Assembly (NCBI GenBank): GCA_019113825.1
Contig: DXGR01000080.1
Span: forward strand, 28,292-92,291
DNA: 64,000 bases
DNA from: Candidatus Stackebrandtia excrementipullorum
GTDB taxonomy: Bacteria > Actinomycetota > Actinomycetes > Mycobacteriales > Micromonosporaceae
Direction: 5' to 3'
In this document: positions 48,968 through 59,135 of the stretch, in pieces
How the letters are laid out: each line of letters starts with the position of its first letter
Numbering within the stretch: the first letter of the stretch is position 1
The notes under the pieces: generated by a model
Database searches by the model: none
What the model was told of the DNA's origin: nothing
The model's input: the letters and a program-made list of their open reading frames with translations, nothing else
Made by a program: the position numbers and the translations under genes

Positions 48968-49882
48968 GTGCCATCCTCAGTTCGACAGCAGCGGGAAGCG
49001 GCGCGCGCCAAACTCGAAGCCCGCATGGCCGAGAAGGCCGCCGCCGCCAAGCGCACCCGGCGCACCCAAGTCATCCTTGCCAGTGTTTTGGCCGTGTTGC
49101 TGGTGGGTGGTATCGGATTCCTGTTGTACAAGGTCATCGATGCGAACTCCGGCGAAGAAACCCCGGTCGCCGACGATACGCCCGACGAGGAAATGGTCCC
49201 CGCCGGTGACGGTTCACCGGTGGAGCCGGTCGACATCACCACCCTGGCGGTCTCCGATCCCGCCGCCGCCGATGCGGGTAGCGCCGAATGCGCTTACGTG
49301 CCGGCCGGCGAAGAGGAACGTGCCGGTAACCCGAACATCGTCGACGTCGGTGCCCCGGAGGACGGCCCGCAGCCGGCCACCGGCACGCAGACCATGACCG
49401 TCGAGACAAACCAGGGCACGCTTGAGTTCGAGCTCGACACCACCAACGCCCCCTGCACCGCCGCCAGCTTCACCCACTTGGCCGCGCAAGGCTATTTCGA
49501 CGGCTCGACCTGCCACCGTCTGACCACCGAGGGCATTTTCGTTCTCCAGTGCGGCGACCCGTCGGGAACCGGCATGGGCGGCCCCGGCTACAGCTTCGGC
49601 AACGAGAACGAACCCGAAGACACCGCTGCCGACCTCACCGAGGACGAGGCCGCGGCGGGCGAGACACCCGCGCCCAACTACCCGGCAGGCACGCTCGCGA
49701 TGGCCAACTCCGGCCCCGACACCAACGGCAGCCAGTTCTTCATCGTTTACGAGGACACCTATTTGCCGGCCGATTACACGATCTTCGGCCAGATCAGCGA
49801 TGAGGGTCTTGAGACGGTCCGTACCGTCGCCGAAGCGGGCGCCGAAGTACCGGCCTCCAGCCAGCAGATGCCGATGGGCTGA
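48968..49882 (+). CDS. membrane-anchored cyclophilin-type peptidyl-prolyl cis-trans isomerase
   Basis: VETNQGTLEFELDTTNAPCTAASFTHLAAQGYFDGSTCHRL, LAMANSGPDTNGSQFFIVYEDT, YTIFGQI. Confidence 0.93.
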   Translation: MPSSVRQQREAARAKLEARMAEKAAAAKRTRRTQVILASVLAVLLVGGIGFLLYKVIDANSGEETPVADDTPDEEMVPAGDGSPVEPVDITTLAVSDPAAADAGSAECAYVPAGEEERAGNPNIVDVGAPEDGPQPATGTQTMTVETNQGTLEFELDTTNAPCTAASFTHLAAQGYFDGSTCHRLTTEGIFVLQCGDPSGTGMGGPGYSFGNENEPEDTAADLTEDEAAAGETPAPNYPAGTLAMANSGPDTNGSQFFIVYEDTYLPADYTIFGQISDEGLETVRTVAEAGAEVPASSQQMPMG

Positions 49883-49984
49883 CGGGCGCTGTCGCCACCG
49901 CCTCGACGAGCGCACTACGATGGGCTTTAACACGGTTCGTGGAACAAATCCGCGATCGGTAACGCTACATCGACGCACGCGGCG

Positions 49985-52390
49985 GTGAGGAGCCCACAAT
50001 TGGCTGGCGAGACAGTGGTCTCTTCCGGAGACAACGACAGGGCGACGCAGTCTGCCCAGGATCCGGAAGAGACCACCCAGGCTGCCCAGACCGATCCCGG
50101 CCGGTCGGGCCTGTCGGGTGCGCCGACCGGACGCCGTGTCAGGGCGAGACTGGCCCGATTCAACACACCATGGCAGTCACCGCAGCTGCCCGAGGTGCTG
50201 GAACCGCTGGTGGCCACCCACCGAGCCGCCCACCCTCGCACGGACGTGCGCCTTCTCCAACGCGCTTACGACACCGCCGAACGTCTGCATCGCGGACAGT
50301 TCCGGAAATCGGGCGATCCGTACATCACCCATCCGCTCGCGGTCGCCTCGATCTTGGCCGAACTCGGCATGGACACCACGACGCTGGTGGCCGCGCTGTT
50401 GCACGACACCGTGGAAGACACCGACACCAAGCTTGAGGACATCCAACGGGACTTCGGCGGCGAAGTGGCGTTGTTGGTCGACGGGGTCACCAAACTCGAC
50501 AAGGTCAAGCTCGGTGACGCGGCCAAGGCCGAGACGATACGCAAGATGGTCGTCGCCATGGCCAAAGACCCTCGTGTCCTGGTCATCAAACTGGCCGACC
50601 GGCTGCACAACATGCGCACGCTGACGTTCCTACCTCCTGCCAAGCAGGAGCAGAAGGCGCGCGAGACGTTGGAGATCCTGGCGCCGCTGGCCCACCGGCT
50701 CGGAATGAACACGATCAAGTGGGAACTGGAAGACCTGTCGTTCGCGACGCTGTATCGCAAACGCTATGCGGAGATCGGCCGCCTGGTCGCCGAGCACACG
50801 CCCCAACGCGAAATGCTGTTGGCTCAGGTCACCGACAGGGTCAACGCCGATCTGCGAGAAGCACGGATCAAGGCGACCGTGTCGGGACGGCCAAAACACC
50901 TTTACTCGATCTACCAGAAGATGATCGTGCGAGGCCGTGACTTCTCCGACATCTACGACCTGGTCGGTATTCGCATCCTTGTCGACAGCGAACGGGATTG
51001 CTATGCGGCGTTGGGTGTCATCCACGCCAACTGGCAGCCGGTGCCCGGCCGCTTCAAAGACTTCATCGCGATGCCGAAGTTCAACATGTACCAATCACTG
51101 CACACCACTGTCATCGGCCCCACCGGCAAGCCGGTGGAGATGCAGATTCGTACATGGGCGATGCACCGCACCGCGGAATACGGTATCGCGGCGCATTGGA
51201 AGTACAAGGAGACCAAGGGCGCGACGATCACCGGGCCCCCGGCGCACATCGACGAGATGGCGTGGCTGAGGCAGCTGCTGGACTGGCAGCGGGAGGCGGC
51301 CGACCCGAGCGAATTCCTCGATGCGCTCCGGTTCGATCTAGCCAGTTCGGAAGCCTATGTCTTCACGCCCAAGGGTGATGTCATCGCATTGCCGGCGGGT
51401 TCCACACCCGTCGACTTCGCCTATGCCGTGCACACCGATATCGGGCACCGATGCATCGGTGCGAAGGTCAACGACAAACTCGTGGCACTGCACGAACCGT
51501 TGTCCAACGGCGACGTCGTAGAGATCTTCACCTCCAACAGTGAAACTCCGAACCCGAGCCAAGACTGGCTGTCCTTCGTTAAAAGCCCTCGCGCCCGGAC
51601 GAAGATCCGGCAGCACTTCAACAAGGAACGCCGCGAAGAGTCCATCGACAGCGGCAAGAACCTCATCACCAAGGCCATGCGTAAACACGGCCTGCCGCTT
51701 CAACGCATGCTGACGCAGAAGGCACTCAACGCAATAGCCCGTGAGCTGCACCTGTCGGACGTTTCGGCGTTGTATGCCGCCGTCGGTGAGAGCCAGGTGT
51801 CGGCACAGCACGTCGTAAAACGGCTTGTCACCGGTTACGGAGGGGCCGAAGGCGCGGTCGAGGACATCGCCGAAGTCGCCTCTCCCGAGCCGGAGAAGAA
51901 ACAACCGAACGTACACGACCCCGGTGTCATCGTCGCGGGGCTCGGTAACAGCGACGCGGCGGTGAAACTGGCCGGTTGTTGCAGCCCGGTCCCCCATCAG
52001 GACATCATCGGTTTCGTAACCCGCTACAACGTCATCAGCGTGCATCGCAGCGACTGCGAAAACCTCCTCAAGGTCGAAGACGAACCCGAACGCCTCGTCG
52101 ACGTATCGTGGCGTCCGGCCTCCGACTCCACGTTTCTCATGGTCATGCAGGTCGAAGCGCTTGACCGGCACCGGCTGTTGGCCGATGTCACTCAAGCCCT
52201 GTCGGAGGAGCGCGTCAACATTCTTTCGGCGACCGTCACAACGACGCGGGACCGGGTCGCGTTGTCTCGCTTCACTTTCGAAATGGCCGACCCAAAACAC
52301 CTTGATCACCTGCTACGAGTGGTTCGCAAGGTCGAAGGGGTCTACGACGCCTACCGCATCACCGCCGGGGAAGAAAAAAAGGACGGATGA
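49985..52390 (+). CDS. relA: bifunctional (p)ppGpp synthetase/hydrolase
   Basis: HD domain ([31 protein letters not shown]), synthetase ([11 protein letters not shown]...[23 protein letters not shown]), TGS and ACT domains. Confidence 0.95.
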   Translation: MRSPQLAGETVVSSGDNDRATQSAQDPEETTQAAQTDPGRSGLSGAPTGRRVRARLARFNTPWQSPQLPEVLEPLVATHRAAHPRTDVRLLQRAYDTAERLHRGQFRKSGDPYITHPLAVASILAELGMDTTTLVAALLHDTVEDTDTKLEDIQRDFGGEVALLVDGVTKLDKVKLGDAAKAETIRKMVVAMAKDPRVLVIKLADRLHNMRTLTFLPPAKQEQKARETLEILAPLAHRLGMNTIKWELEDLSFATLYRKRYAEIGRLVAEHTPQREMLLAQVTDRVNADLREARIKATVSGRPKHLYSIYQKMIVRGRDFSDIYDLVGIRILVDSERDCYAALGVIHANWQPVPGRFKDFIAMPKFNMYQSLHTTVIGPTGKPVEMQIRTWAMHRTAEYGIAAHWKYKETKGATITGPPAHIDEMAWLRQLLDWQREAADPSEFLDALRFDLASSEAYVFTPKGDVIALPAGSTPVDFAYAVHTDIGHRCIGAKVNDKLVALHEPLSNGDVVEIFTSNSETPNPSQDWLSFVKSPRARTKIRQHFNKERREESIDSGKNLITKAMRKHGLPLQRMLTQKALNAIARELHLSDVSALYAAVGESQVSAQHVVKRLVTGYGGAEGAVEDIAEVASPEPEKKQPNVHDPGVIVAGLGNSDAAVKLAGCCSPVPHQDIIGFVTRYNVISVHRSDCENLLKVEDEPERLVDVSWRPASDSTFLMVMQVEALDRHRLLADVTQALSEERVNILSATVTTTRDRVALSRFTFEMADPKHLDHLLRVVRKVEGVYDAYRITAGEEKKDG

Positions 52391-52517
52391 GTTCCACCGT
52401 CACTTCAAGCACTCAAGGCCTGAAACGTCACCGATTGGGCCGACTTGCCTTCACCTCGGTGCCCGGCGTTCTAGTGTGATTGCCGACGGCAACGCCGACT
52501 ATGAGGGGCAAAATTCG

Positions 52518-52841
52518 ATGGGCATCTCTGACAAGTTCGAAGAGTTCAAGGGCAAGGCCAAGGGCAAGGCCGAGGAACTCAAAGGCGAGATGAAGGGCAA
52601 GAAAGCCGAAGGCGCGGGACACGCCAAAGGCAAGAAAGCCGAAGGCGCGGGACACGCCAAAGGCAAGAAGGCCGAAGGCGAAGGAAAAATGTCCAAGGCC
52701 GGGAACAAGTCGGGACATTCATCGAACAACCCGATCGACAAGGCCGCCGACTTCGTCAACGAGAAGACCGACAATAAATACAGCGACAAGGTCGACAAGA
52801 TCGGTGACAAGGCCAAAAACATGACCGGCAAAAACCGGTAA
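52518..52841 (+). CDS. CsbD-like / MT0933-like antitoxin-family small protein with tandem repeats
   Basis: MGISDKFEEFKGKAKGKAEELKGEMKGKKAEGAGHAKGKKAEGAGHAKGKKAEGEGKMSKAGNKSGHSSNNPIDKAADFVNEKTDNKYSDKVDKIGDKAKNMTGKNR; start ATG 52518 rather than the longer ORF. Confidence 0.8.
   Translation: MGISDKFEEFKGKAKGKAEELKGEMKGKKAEGAGHAKGKKAEGAGHAKGKKAEGEGKMSKAGNKSGHSSNNPIDKAADFVNEKTDNKYSDKVDKIGDKAKNMTGKNR
52596..52680 (+). repeat. 33-bp tandem repeat (two perfect copies plus a partial third)
   Basis: ggcaagaaagccgaaggcgcgggacacgccaaa at 52596-52628 and 52629-52661; partial copy from 52662. Confidence 0.95.
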
Positions 52842-52848
52842 CGATTGC

Positions 52849-52890
52849 ATGAGAAACGGGTGGACGGTTGACCGTCCACCCGTTTCTCAT
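52849..52890. terminator. bidirectional terminator-like hairpin between the CsbD-like gene and secF
   Basis: atgagaaacgggtggacggt-tg-accgtccacccgtttctcat: perfect inverted repeat. Confidence 0.8.
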
Positions 52891-52896
52891 GGTTGT

Positions 52897-54063
52897 TTAG
52901 CGCCGTTTGCGTTTCTTGTTGGACCGTTTGCCGGAACCACTACGCGCGCCGGGGCGAGGCGCAGAGGACACCGATGACAGCACCTTCTCCTTGGTTTCGG
53001 CAGGCTCGTCATCGCTCACCTCTTCGGCATCGTCGAGGTCGTCGGCTGCAGGCTCGTCCGCGGCTTGCGAGGATTCGGCTTGGGCCGCCCGTTTCGCCGC
53101 GACCTTTCGGTTGTGATCCCTGATGGCCGGTTCACGGTTGCGCATGTCGATCAGCAACGGCGTCGACAGGAACAACGACGAGAATCCACCGGTCAACATA
53201 CCGACGAACAGGACGAGGGCAAGGTCTTTAAGGGTGCCCACGCCCATGATTCCGACACCGACGAACAGCAGACCGGCCACCGGCAACAAACCGATGATGG
53301 ACGTGTTGATCGAGCGCATCAGTGTCTGGTTGACGGCGAGGTTGGCCTCGTCCTTGTAGTTGTTCTTGCTCTGCGCGAACAGATTACGGGTATTCTCATC
53401 GATCTTGTCGAAGACGACGACGGTGTCATACAGCGAGTACCCCAGGATGGTGAGCATCCCGATGATCGTTCCGGGTGTGACCTCAAAACCAACGATGGCG
53501 TAAATACCTGCGGTGAACACCAGGTTGTGCAATAGCCCGGCGATCGAGGTGATCGCCATTTTTCGTTCGTAACGCCACCACAGATAGAGCGACACCGCCA
53601 CCAGGAACACGATCAGCGCGGTGACGGCTTTCTCGCTGACACTGGCGCCCCACGACGAGCTGACCTCGGATACACCGACCTCGTCGACTGTGGCGCCCAG
53701 TTCGGAGGCCAACAGCTCACGGATCTCCAGCGACTGCTCGTCGTCGACGACCTCGGTCCGGATCAGATAGCGTGCACCGTCCGCAAACTCCTGCGCGGAG
53801 GCGACCTCCACCCCGGTCTCCTCGACCGAACGGCGAACGTCACTGATCGAGACGTCCCGTGAAACGGGCGCGTCGAACTGGCTGCCACCGGAGAACTCGA
53901 TGCCCAGGTTGAACCCGACGATCAGCATGCCGCAGATCGAAATCAGCGCCATGCTGATCGAGAACATGTACCACCGCGGGCGGTAGTCCATCATCTTGTA
54001 GTGGTTATCACCGTGGTACAGGGTCCGCCAGCCGTGGGCGAGTTTCTTAATCGGCGAAGCCAT
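52897..54063 (-). CDS. secF: protein translocase subunit SecF
   Basis: GFNLGIEFSGGSQFDAP, VTPGTIIGMLTILGYSLYDTVVVFDKIDENTR; acidic then basic C-terminal tail. Confidence 0.95.
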   Translation of the reverse strand: MASPIKKLAHGWRTLYHGDNHYKMMDYRPRWYMFSISMALISICGMLIVGFNLGIEFSGGSQFDAPVSRDVSISDVRRSVEETGVEVASAQEFADGARYLIRTEVVDDEQSLEIRELLASELGATVDEVGVSEVSSSWGASVSEKAVTALIVFLVAVSLYLWWRYERKMAITSIAGLLHNLVFTAGIYAIVGFEVTPGTIIGMLTILGYSLYDTVVVFDKIDENTRNLFAQSKNNYKDEANLAVNQTLMRSINTSIIGLLPVAGLLFVGVGIMGVGTLKDLALVLFVGMLTGGFSSLFLSTPLLIDMRNREPAIRDHNRKVAAKRAAQAESSQAADEPAADDLDDAEEVSDDEPAETKEKVLSSVSSAPRPGARSGSGKRSNKKRKRR

Positions 54064-54066
54064 GGC

Positions 54067-55989
54067 TCAGGACTCCTTCGGGGTGGCGACTCGAGCGGCG
54101 ACGCCGGATCCGATCGCGGTGCCTGCGTACAGACCCGACAGACGCGCCGACGACAGGATGCGTCCGCGGCGCGACAACCACGAGACCAACGGATGTGTGA
54201 ACAGGAAGATGACCACGATGTTGATAACCGTGGAGAGTCCGAGCGTGAACGCGAAACCCTTAACGGCTCCGATCGCCAGGAAGTACAGAATGATCGCAGC
54301 CAGGATGGAGACCGTGTTCGCCGACATGATGGTTCGACGTGCACGCACCCAAGCCCTCGGAACCGCGCTCCTCGGAGATCGACCCTCCTTCATCTCGTCC
54401 TTCAACCTCTCAAAGAACACGACAAACGAGTCGGCTGTAATACCGATCGCCACAATCAAACCGGCGATACCCGCCAACGTGAGAGTGAAGCCGATCTGTT
54501 CACCGAGCATGGCCACCGCGGGATAAATGAGGCTCGCTGCCGACAGAAGGCTGAAGATGACGACGATGCCGAGGAACCGGTAATACATCAGGCAGTACAG
54601 GACCACCAGACCCAAACCGATCGCACCGGCGAGCAACCCCGCCTGCATCTGGCCCAAACCAAGGGTGGCCGAAACCTTGTCGATCGTCTCGACCTGGAAC
54701 GCCAACGGCAACGAACCGTACTTGAGCTGCTCGGCCAACAGGCGCGCCTCGTCGGCGGTGAACTGACCGGTGATTTCGACCGAGCCTCCGCTGGCCGCAC
54801 CGGGTTGAATCGTGGGCGCGGTAACGACGAGGTTGTCCAACACGACGGCGACCTGGGTGCCCTGCGCCTGTTGGGCCAGCGCGATCCAACGGTCCTGTCC
54901 TTCACCGGTGAAAGACAGGCCGACCGCCCAGTTTCCGGGAGCCGTCTGGTCCTGCTGAATCGCCGCAGAGGCGATATCGTCGCCTTCAACGGTCGACTCG
55001 GCCAACAGGTACTTCGAGTACGGGGACTGGCCCGCCTCTTCGGCGGCGGCGACGCGCTCGGGCGAAGCCCTGTCACATGCCACGACCTGTTCGTCCATCG
55101 CCGATATCGAGCCGGGGGCACGGGCGTTCAGCTGTCCGCACCCGATCGTGGGGATCATCAACTGCATCTCGAGCGACAGAACCGCGACATCGTCCGGAGA
55201 CAGGTCGCCGAAGTCGGCCATGGCCTCCATATAGATGGGCAACTGGTCGGGCGACGCTCCGCCTTCGGAGATCAGGAGTTCGGCCATCGACCATGCCTGC
55301 GGGTCGATCTTGGCTTTAACCTCTTCGCGACGATCCGCCAAAGTGGAGTCGGAGTCGGCGGGGTCTTGAACTTCTTCCTCGTCGGTGGGCTCTTCACCGT
55401 CTTCGGTGGTGTCCTCAGTGCCTTCGTCCGGGCTTTCAGGGTCCGAGGCGTCCAGCTCATCACCGGGCTCGCCCTCGGGGTCCTCACCGTCGGTGGGGTC
55501 TTCGGGGTCCTCGCCTTCGGCGGGGTCCTCGTCCTCGGGCACCTCGGCGAAGTCTTCGGGGTCCTGCATGGTGTAGTCGGGCACAGGTCCCTGGATTACC
55601 TGGCGGAAACGCAACTCGGCCGGAGCACCGACCTCGCGTAGCTCGGCGGCGTCGGACTCCTGCCCGGCCACGTTGACGACTATGTTGCTGGTTCCCTCAA
55701 CATAGATCTCAGGTTCGGCGACACCGGTCCCGTTCACACGGTCCTCGATGATTTGACGTGCCTGTTCCATGCTTTTAGCGTCCGGCGTCCCCCCGTCGGG
55801 CAACCTGGCCGACAGGATCATGCTCATGCCGCCCTGTAGGTCCAGACCCAGTTTCGGGGTGGGAAAGCTTTTGAAACCTACGCCGGCGAACGCCGACAGC
55901 CACAGCAGTCCGGTGACCATCAGCAGCACGATGAAGTAGGGCATCACCCGCAACTGTTTGCGGGCCAGCCCTTTTCGTCTACGAGCCAC
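54067..55989 (-). CDS. secD: protein translocase subunit SecD
   Basis: LGLDLQGGMSMILSARL, QFTADEARLLAEQLKYGSLPLAFQVE, IAIGITADSFVVFFERLKDEMKEGRSPRSAV. Confidence 0.95.
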   Translation of the reverse strand: MARRRKGLARKQLRVMPYFIVLLMVTGLLWLSAFAGVGFKSFPTPKLGLDLQGGMSMILSARLPDGGTPDAKSMEQARQIIEDRVNGTGVAEPEIYVEGTSNIVVNVAGQESDAAELREVGAPAELRFRQVIQGPVPDYTMQDPEDFAEVPEDEDPAEGEDPEDPTDGEDPEGEPGDELDASDPESPDEGTEDTTEDGEEPTDEEEVQDPADSDSTLADRREEVKAKIDPQAWSMAELLISEGGASPDQLPIYMEAMADFGDLSPDDVAVLSLEMQLMIPTIGCGQLNARAPGSISAMDEQVVACDRASPERVAAAEEAGQSPYSKYLLAESTVEGDDIASAAIQQDQTAPGNWAVGLSFTGEGQDRWIALAQQAQGTQVAVVLDNLVVTAPTIQPGAASGGSVEITGQFTADEARLLAEQLKYGSLPLAFQVETIDKVSATLGLGQMQAGLLAGAIGLGLVVLYCLMYYRFLGIVVIFSLLSAASLIYPAVAMLGEQIGFTLTLAGIAGLIVAIGITADSFVVFFERLKDEMKEGRSPRSAVPRAWVRARRTIMSANTVSILAAIILYFLAIGAVKGFAFTLGLSTVINIVVIFLFTHPLVSWLSRRGRILSSARLSGLYAGTAIGSGVAARVATPKES

Positions 55990-56081
55990 AGCCGTGTTTT
56001 CTCCTCACTGAAGCAGCCGGGAACGTCAAGGGTGGACCGGCTGCCATCTCCTGGCGGCGCGTGGGTCAGCGCGCCGGATAG

Positions 56082-56525
56082 TCAGTTTTGCGTCCCGTCC
56101 TGCCGCATTTGGCCGTCGACGGACTTCTCGTCCTTCTTGTCGGACACGTCCGCAGCCGAAGCGTCGTCCTTGCCGTCGGTCTGATCCGTCGAGTTTCCGT
56201 CGGTCAGTTCGGCGGCGTTGTCGGGCACCGAGGTGTCGGAGACATCGTCCTCGTCGTCGAGGACCCTCGCGATCGCACCACGCTCGTAGACGCACATGAC
56301 ACCGGGGCTGACTTCAAGAGTCACCGTGGCTTCATCGCTGTCGATGATCGTGCCGTGCAGACCACCGATCGTCACGATCGTCTGACCGGCCGAGGCCTGC
56401 CGCTGCTTCTCCTGCATCTCACGGCGGCGCTTGTTGTTGGGGCGCATGACGAGGAAATACATCGCCACAAGCATCAGAATAAGAATCAGCGGCATTACCA
56501 AGCCGCCGGAGCCGTCGCCTTCCAC
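56082..56525 (-). CDS. yajC: preprotein translocase subunit YajC
   Basis: MPLILILMLVAMYFLVMRPNNKRRREMQEKQRQASAGQTIVTIGGLHGTIIDSDEATVTLEVSPGV; start placed at GTG of VEGDGSGGLV. Confidence 0.9.
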   Translation of the reverse strand: MEGDGSGGLVMPLILILMLVAMYFLVMRPNNKRRREMQEKQRQASAGQTIVTIGGLHGTIIDSDEATVTLEVSPGVMCVYERGAIARVLDDEDDVSDTSVPDNAAELTDGNSTDQTDGKDDASAADVSDKKDEKSVDGQMRQDGTQN

Positions 56526-56698
56526 GCACAGGGCCTTTCCGTGAGATTGGATTCTGGAACGTCTGCGGAGTTTAGCTTGCCCACCTGGGTTCGTGAACGC
56601 CGCCACAACCTCAAGCACACACGCACCATGCGCTCCGTCACGGGGACGGTCGTCATGGCGGCGTACGGCGCCGAAGGACGCCGCCGCTCAATCACAAC

Positions 56699-57799
56699 CT
56701 AGCTCGCCTTGTCGCCGTTCTCGGCATCGCACTCGAACAACGGCGTCGGGTTCACCCCGGCATGTTCGGGTGGAGTACGCCCCAGGTGACGCCAACCGTG
56801 CACGGTGGCGACACGGCCTCTCGGGGTACGTGCCAACAACCCGGCTCTCACAAGAAACGGTTCGCACACCTCCTCGACCGTGTCCGGTTGCTCCCCCACC
56901 GCAACCGCCAGAGTCGTCAAACCGACCGGCCCGCCGGCAAACAGATCGACCAGCGCGGTCAGCACCGCACGGTCGAGACGGTCCAGGCCAATCCCGTCCA
57001 CGTCGTAGAGGGCCAAAGCCTCCTGCGCGATCGGCTCGGTGATCACACCGTCGGCGCGAACCTGCGCGAAGTCGCGGACTCTGCGCAACAAACGGTTGGC
57101 TATGCGAGGCGTTCCCCGTGATCGGCCGGCGATTTCACCAGCTCCTTCGTCGGTGACCTCGACCCCCAGAATCGTTGCCGTACGACGGACGATGGCCTCG
57201 AGATCCGAACTGTCGTAAAAGTCAAGCTGCCCGACGAAACCGAACCGGTCTCGCAACGGCGAGGTCAGCAAGCCGGACCTGGTCGTGGCCCCGACCAGGG
57301 TGAACGGCTCCAGTTCCAACGGGATCGCCGTGGCTCCGGGGCCTTTGCCGACCATCACGTCCACGCGATAATCCTCCATCGCGGTATAGAGGAGTTCTTC
57401 GGCCGGACGCGCCATTCGATGGATTTCGTCGATGAACAAGACCTCCGACGGGCCCAATGACGTCAATACCGCGGCCAGATCACCGGAACGTTCGATGGCC
57501 GGACCCGAAGTCTGTCTCAGCGCCACCCCCAGCTCGGCGGCGACGATCATGGCCAGAGTCGTCTTGCCCAAACCGGGCGGCCCGGACAAAAGGATGTGGT
57601 CGGGACTGGTGCTTCGTGCCTTGGCGCCCGAGAGGAGCAGCTCCAGTTGCTCACGGACGCGTCCCTGCCCAATGATCTCGTCCAGTTTCGCCGGACGTAC
57701 TCCGGTCTCAACGCCGTGCTCCGATGGCAAGACCTGCGCGGAGACGAGCTCCGGGTCGTAGAGATCGGGTGTTTCGGTCTCATCACCGAACTCCGTCAT
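56699..57799 (-). CDS. ruvB: Holliday junction branch-migration ATPase RuvB
   Basis: LRPxxLxE-type start region ([24 protein letters not shown]), [28 protein letters not shown]. Confidence 0.96.
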   Translation of the reverse strand: MTEFGDETETPDLYDPELVSAQVLPSEHGVETGVRPAKLDEIIGQGRVREQLELLLSGAKARSTSPDHILLSGPPGLGKTTLAMIVAAELGVALRQTSGPAIERSGDLAAVLTSLGPSEVLFIDEIHRMARPAEELLYTAMEDYRVDVMVGKGPGATAIPLELEPFTLVGATTRSGLLTSPLRDRFGFVGQLDFYDSSDLEAIVRRTATILGVEVTDEGAGEIAGRSRGTPRIANRLLRRVRDFAQVRADGVITEPIAQEALALYDVDGIGLDRLDRAVLTALVDLFAGGPVGLTTLAVAVGEQPDTVEEVCEPFLVRAGLLARTPRGRVATVHGWRHLGRTPPEHAGVNPTPLFECDAENGDKAS

Positions 57800-58401
57800 T
57801 TCGACCGTCCCAGCAAACGGATCGCCTGTTTCAACAGTGATGGAACGTCGGCCTCGTCAACGCCTTCGGTATCGATCTTGGTGATGGCCGAAGCCGCGTC
57901 CTTGGCGGACCACCCCAATGCCTGGAGCCCCTGCGACACCTGTTCTCGCCACGCCGGCGGCCGCGAAGTGGCGTCCGAGTCGTCCCTGGTCGTCGACGTC
58001 ACCGGACCGACCTTGTCCTTCAACTCGAGGATCAGCCGCTCGGCGCCCTTCTTCCCCACCCCCGGGATGCGAGTAAGCGTCGTGCGGTCACCGGTGGCGA
58101 CCGCATGCCGCACCACGTCGGGACTGTGCACCGCCAACGCCGCCTGCGCAAGACGCGGCCCGACACCGCTGGCCGTCTGCAGGAGTTCGAATAGATCACG
58201 TTCTGCGGTGGAACCGAACCCGTATAGAGTCAACGACTCCTCACGCACGATCAAGGTCGTGTGCAAAGACGCCTCCGCACCTACTTTGAGGTTCGCCAAC
58301 GTGGCGGGAGTCGCCTTCACGAGATAACCGATACCCGCCACCGTCACGACGGCGTTGTCGGCACCGACCGAGGTGACCGTGCCGGTCAAAGCCGCGATCA
58401 C
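57796..58401 (-). CDS. ruvA: Holliday junction DNA helicase RuvA
   Basis: [28 protein letters not shown]..., [37 protein letters not shown]. Confidence 0.94.
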   Translation of the reverse strand: MIAALTGTVTSVGADNAVVTVAGIGYLVKATPATLANLKVGAEASLHTTLIVREESLTLYGFGSTAERDLFELLQTASGVGPRLAQAALAVHSPDVVRHAVATGDRTTLTRIPGVGKKGAERLILELKDKVGPVTSTTRDDSDATSRPPAWREQVSQGLQALGWSAKDAASAITKIDTEGVDEADVPSLLKQAIRLLGRSK

Positions 58402-58952
58402 GTACTGGCTCCTTTCACGGGCCTCCGGTGACGGGCCGCGTTCTGAAGTCTCGCCCGGGTGCCACCGCGCCACACATGACAGATCGCGATGGCCAAGGCG
58501 TCGGCGGCGTCGGCCGGTTTGGGCGCGGTCGAAAGCTTAAGCAGCCGGGTGACCATCGCCGTCATCTGTTTCTTATCGGCCGTACCGGACCCGGTGATGG
58601 CCGCCTTGGCTTCGCTGGGAGTGTAGGTGTACACCGGCAGATCGTTGCGAGCGGCGACAAGGATGGCCGCAGCCGACGCCTGGGCCGTCCCAATGACACT
58701 GGCCATATTGTGCTGGCTGAAAACACGTTCGACCGCCACCACGTCGGGTTGATGATGGTGCAGATGTCGAGTGATCTGTTGGTCGATGTGCAGAAGACGG
58801 TGGGCGATGTCGTCGTCGGGCGGCGTGGTGATGACATCGACGGCCACCATGCGGCACGGTCTGCCGGGGAGACCGTCGACGACCCCCACCCCGCACCGGG
58901 TCAGCCCCGGATCGACTCCCATCACACGCAACTGCCGCCCCTTCCGTGGCAT
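58398..58952 (-). CDS. ruvC: crossover junction endodeoxyribonuclease RuvC
   Basis: [63 protein letters not shown]. Confidence 0.95.
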   Translation of the reverse strand: MPRKGRQLRVMGVDPGLTRCGVGVVDGLPGRPCRMVAVDVITTPPDDDIAHRLLHIDQQITRHLHHHQPDVVAVERVFSQHNMASVIGTAQASAAAILVAARNDLPVYTYTPSEAKAAITGSGTADKKQMTAMVTRLLKLSTAPKPADAADALAIAICHVWRGGTRARLQNAARHRRPVKGAST

Positions 58953-59135
58953 CCATTGTTTTTCACCACCCTACTGACGGCCCCCGACATCGACGCATAG
59001 CCCGACGGCGGCGGCGATGCGTGCGCAGCGTTACATTGCACGGGAAAGTGCGCGATGTAAGGATTTCGTCGTGACCGCCTACCTCATACCCGCCCACCGT
59101 CGCACGCATTCGGATCGTGGCACGGGAGGAGCGTG

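Noticed and set aside
52596-52680. 33-bp tandem repeats as a CRISPR or iteron array
   Set aside because: Repeats are contiguous without spacers and encode KKAEGAGHAKG in frame.
52518-52841. Complete toxin-antitoxin system
   Set aside because: Only an antitoxin-family-like C-terminus; neighbours are relA and secF, with no toxin candidate.
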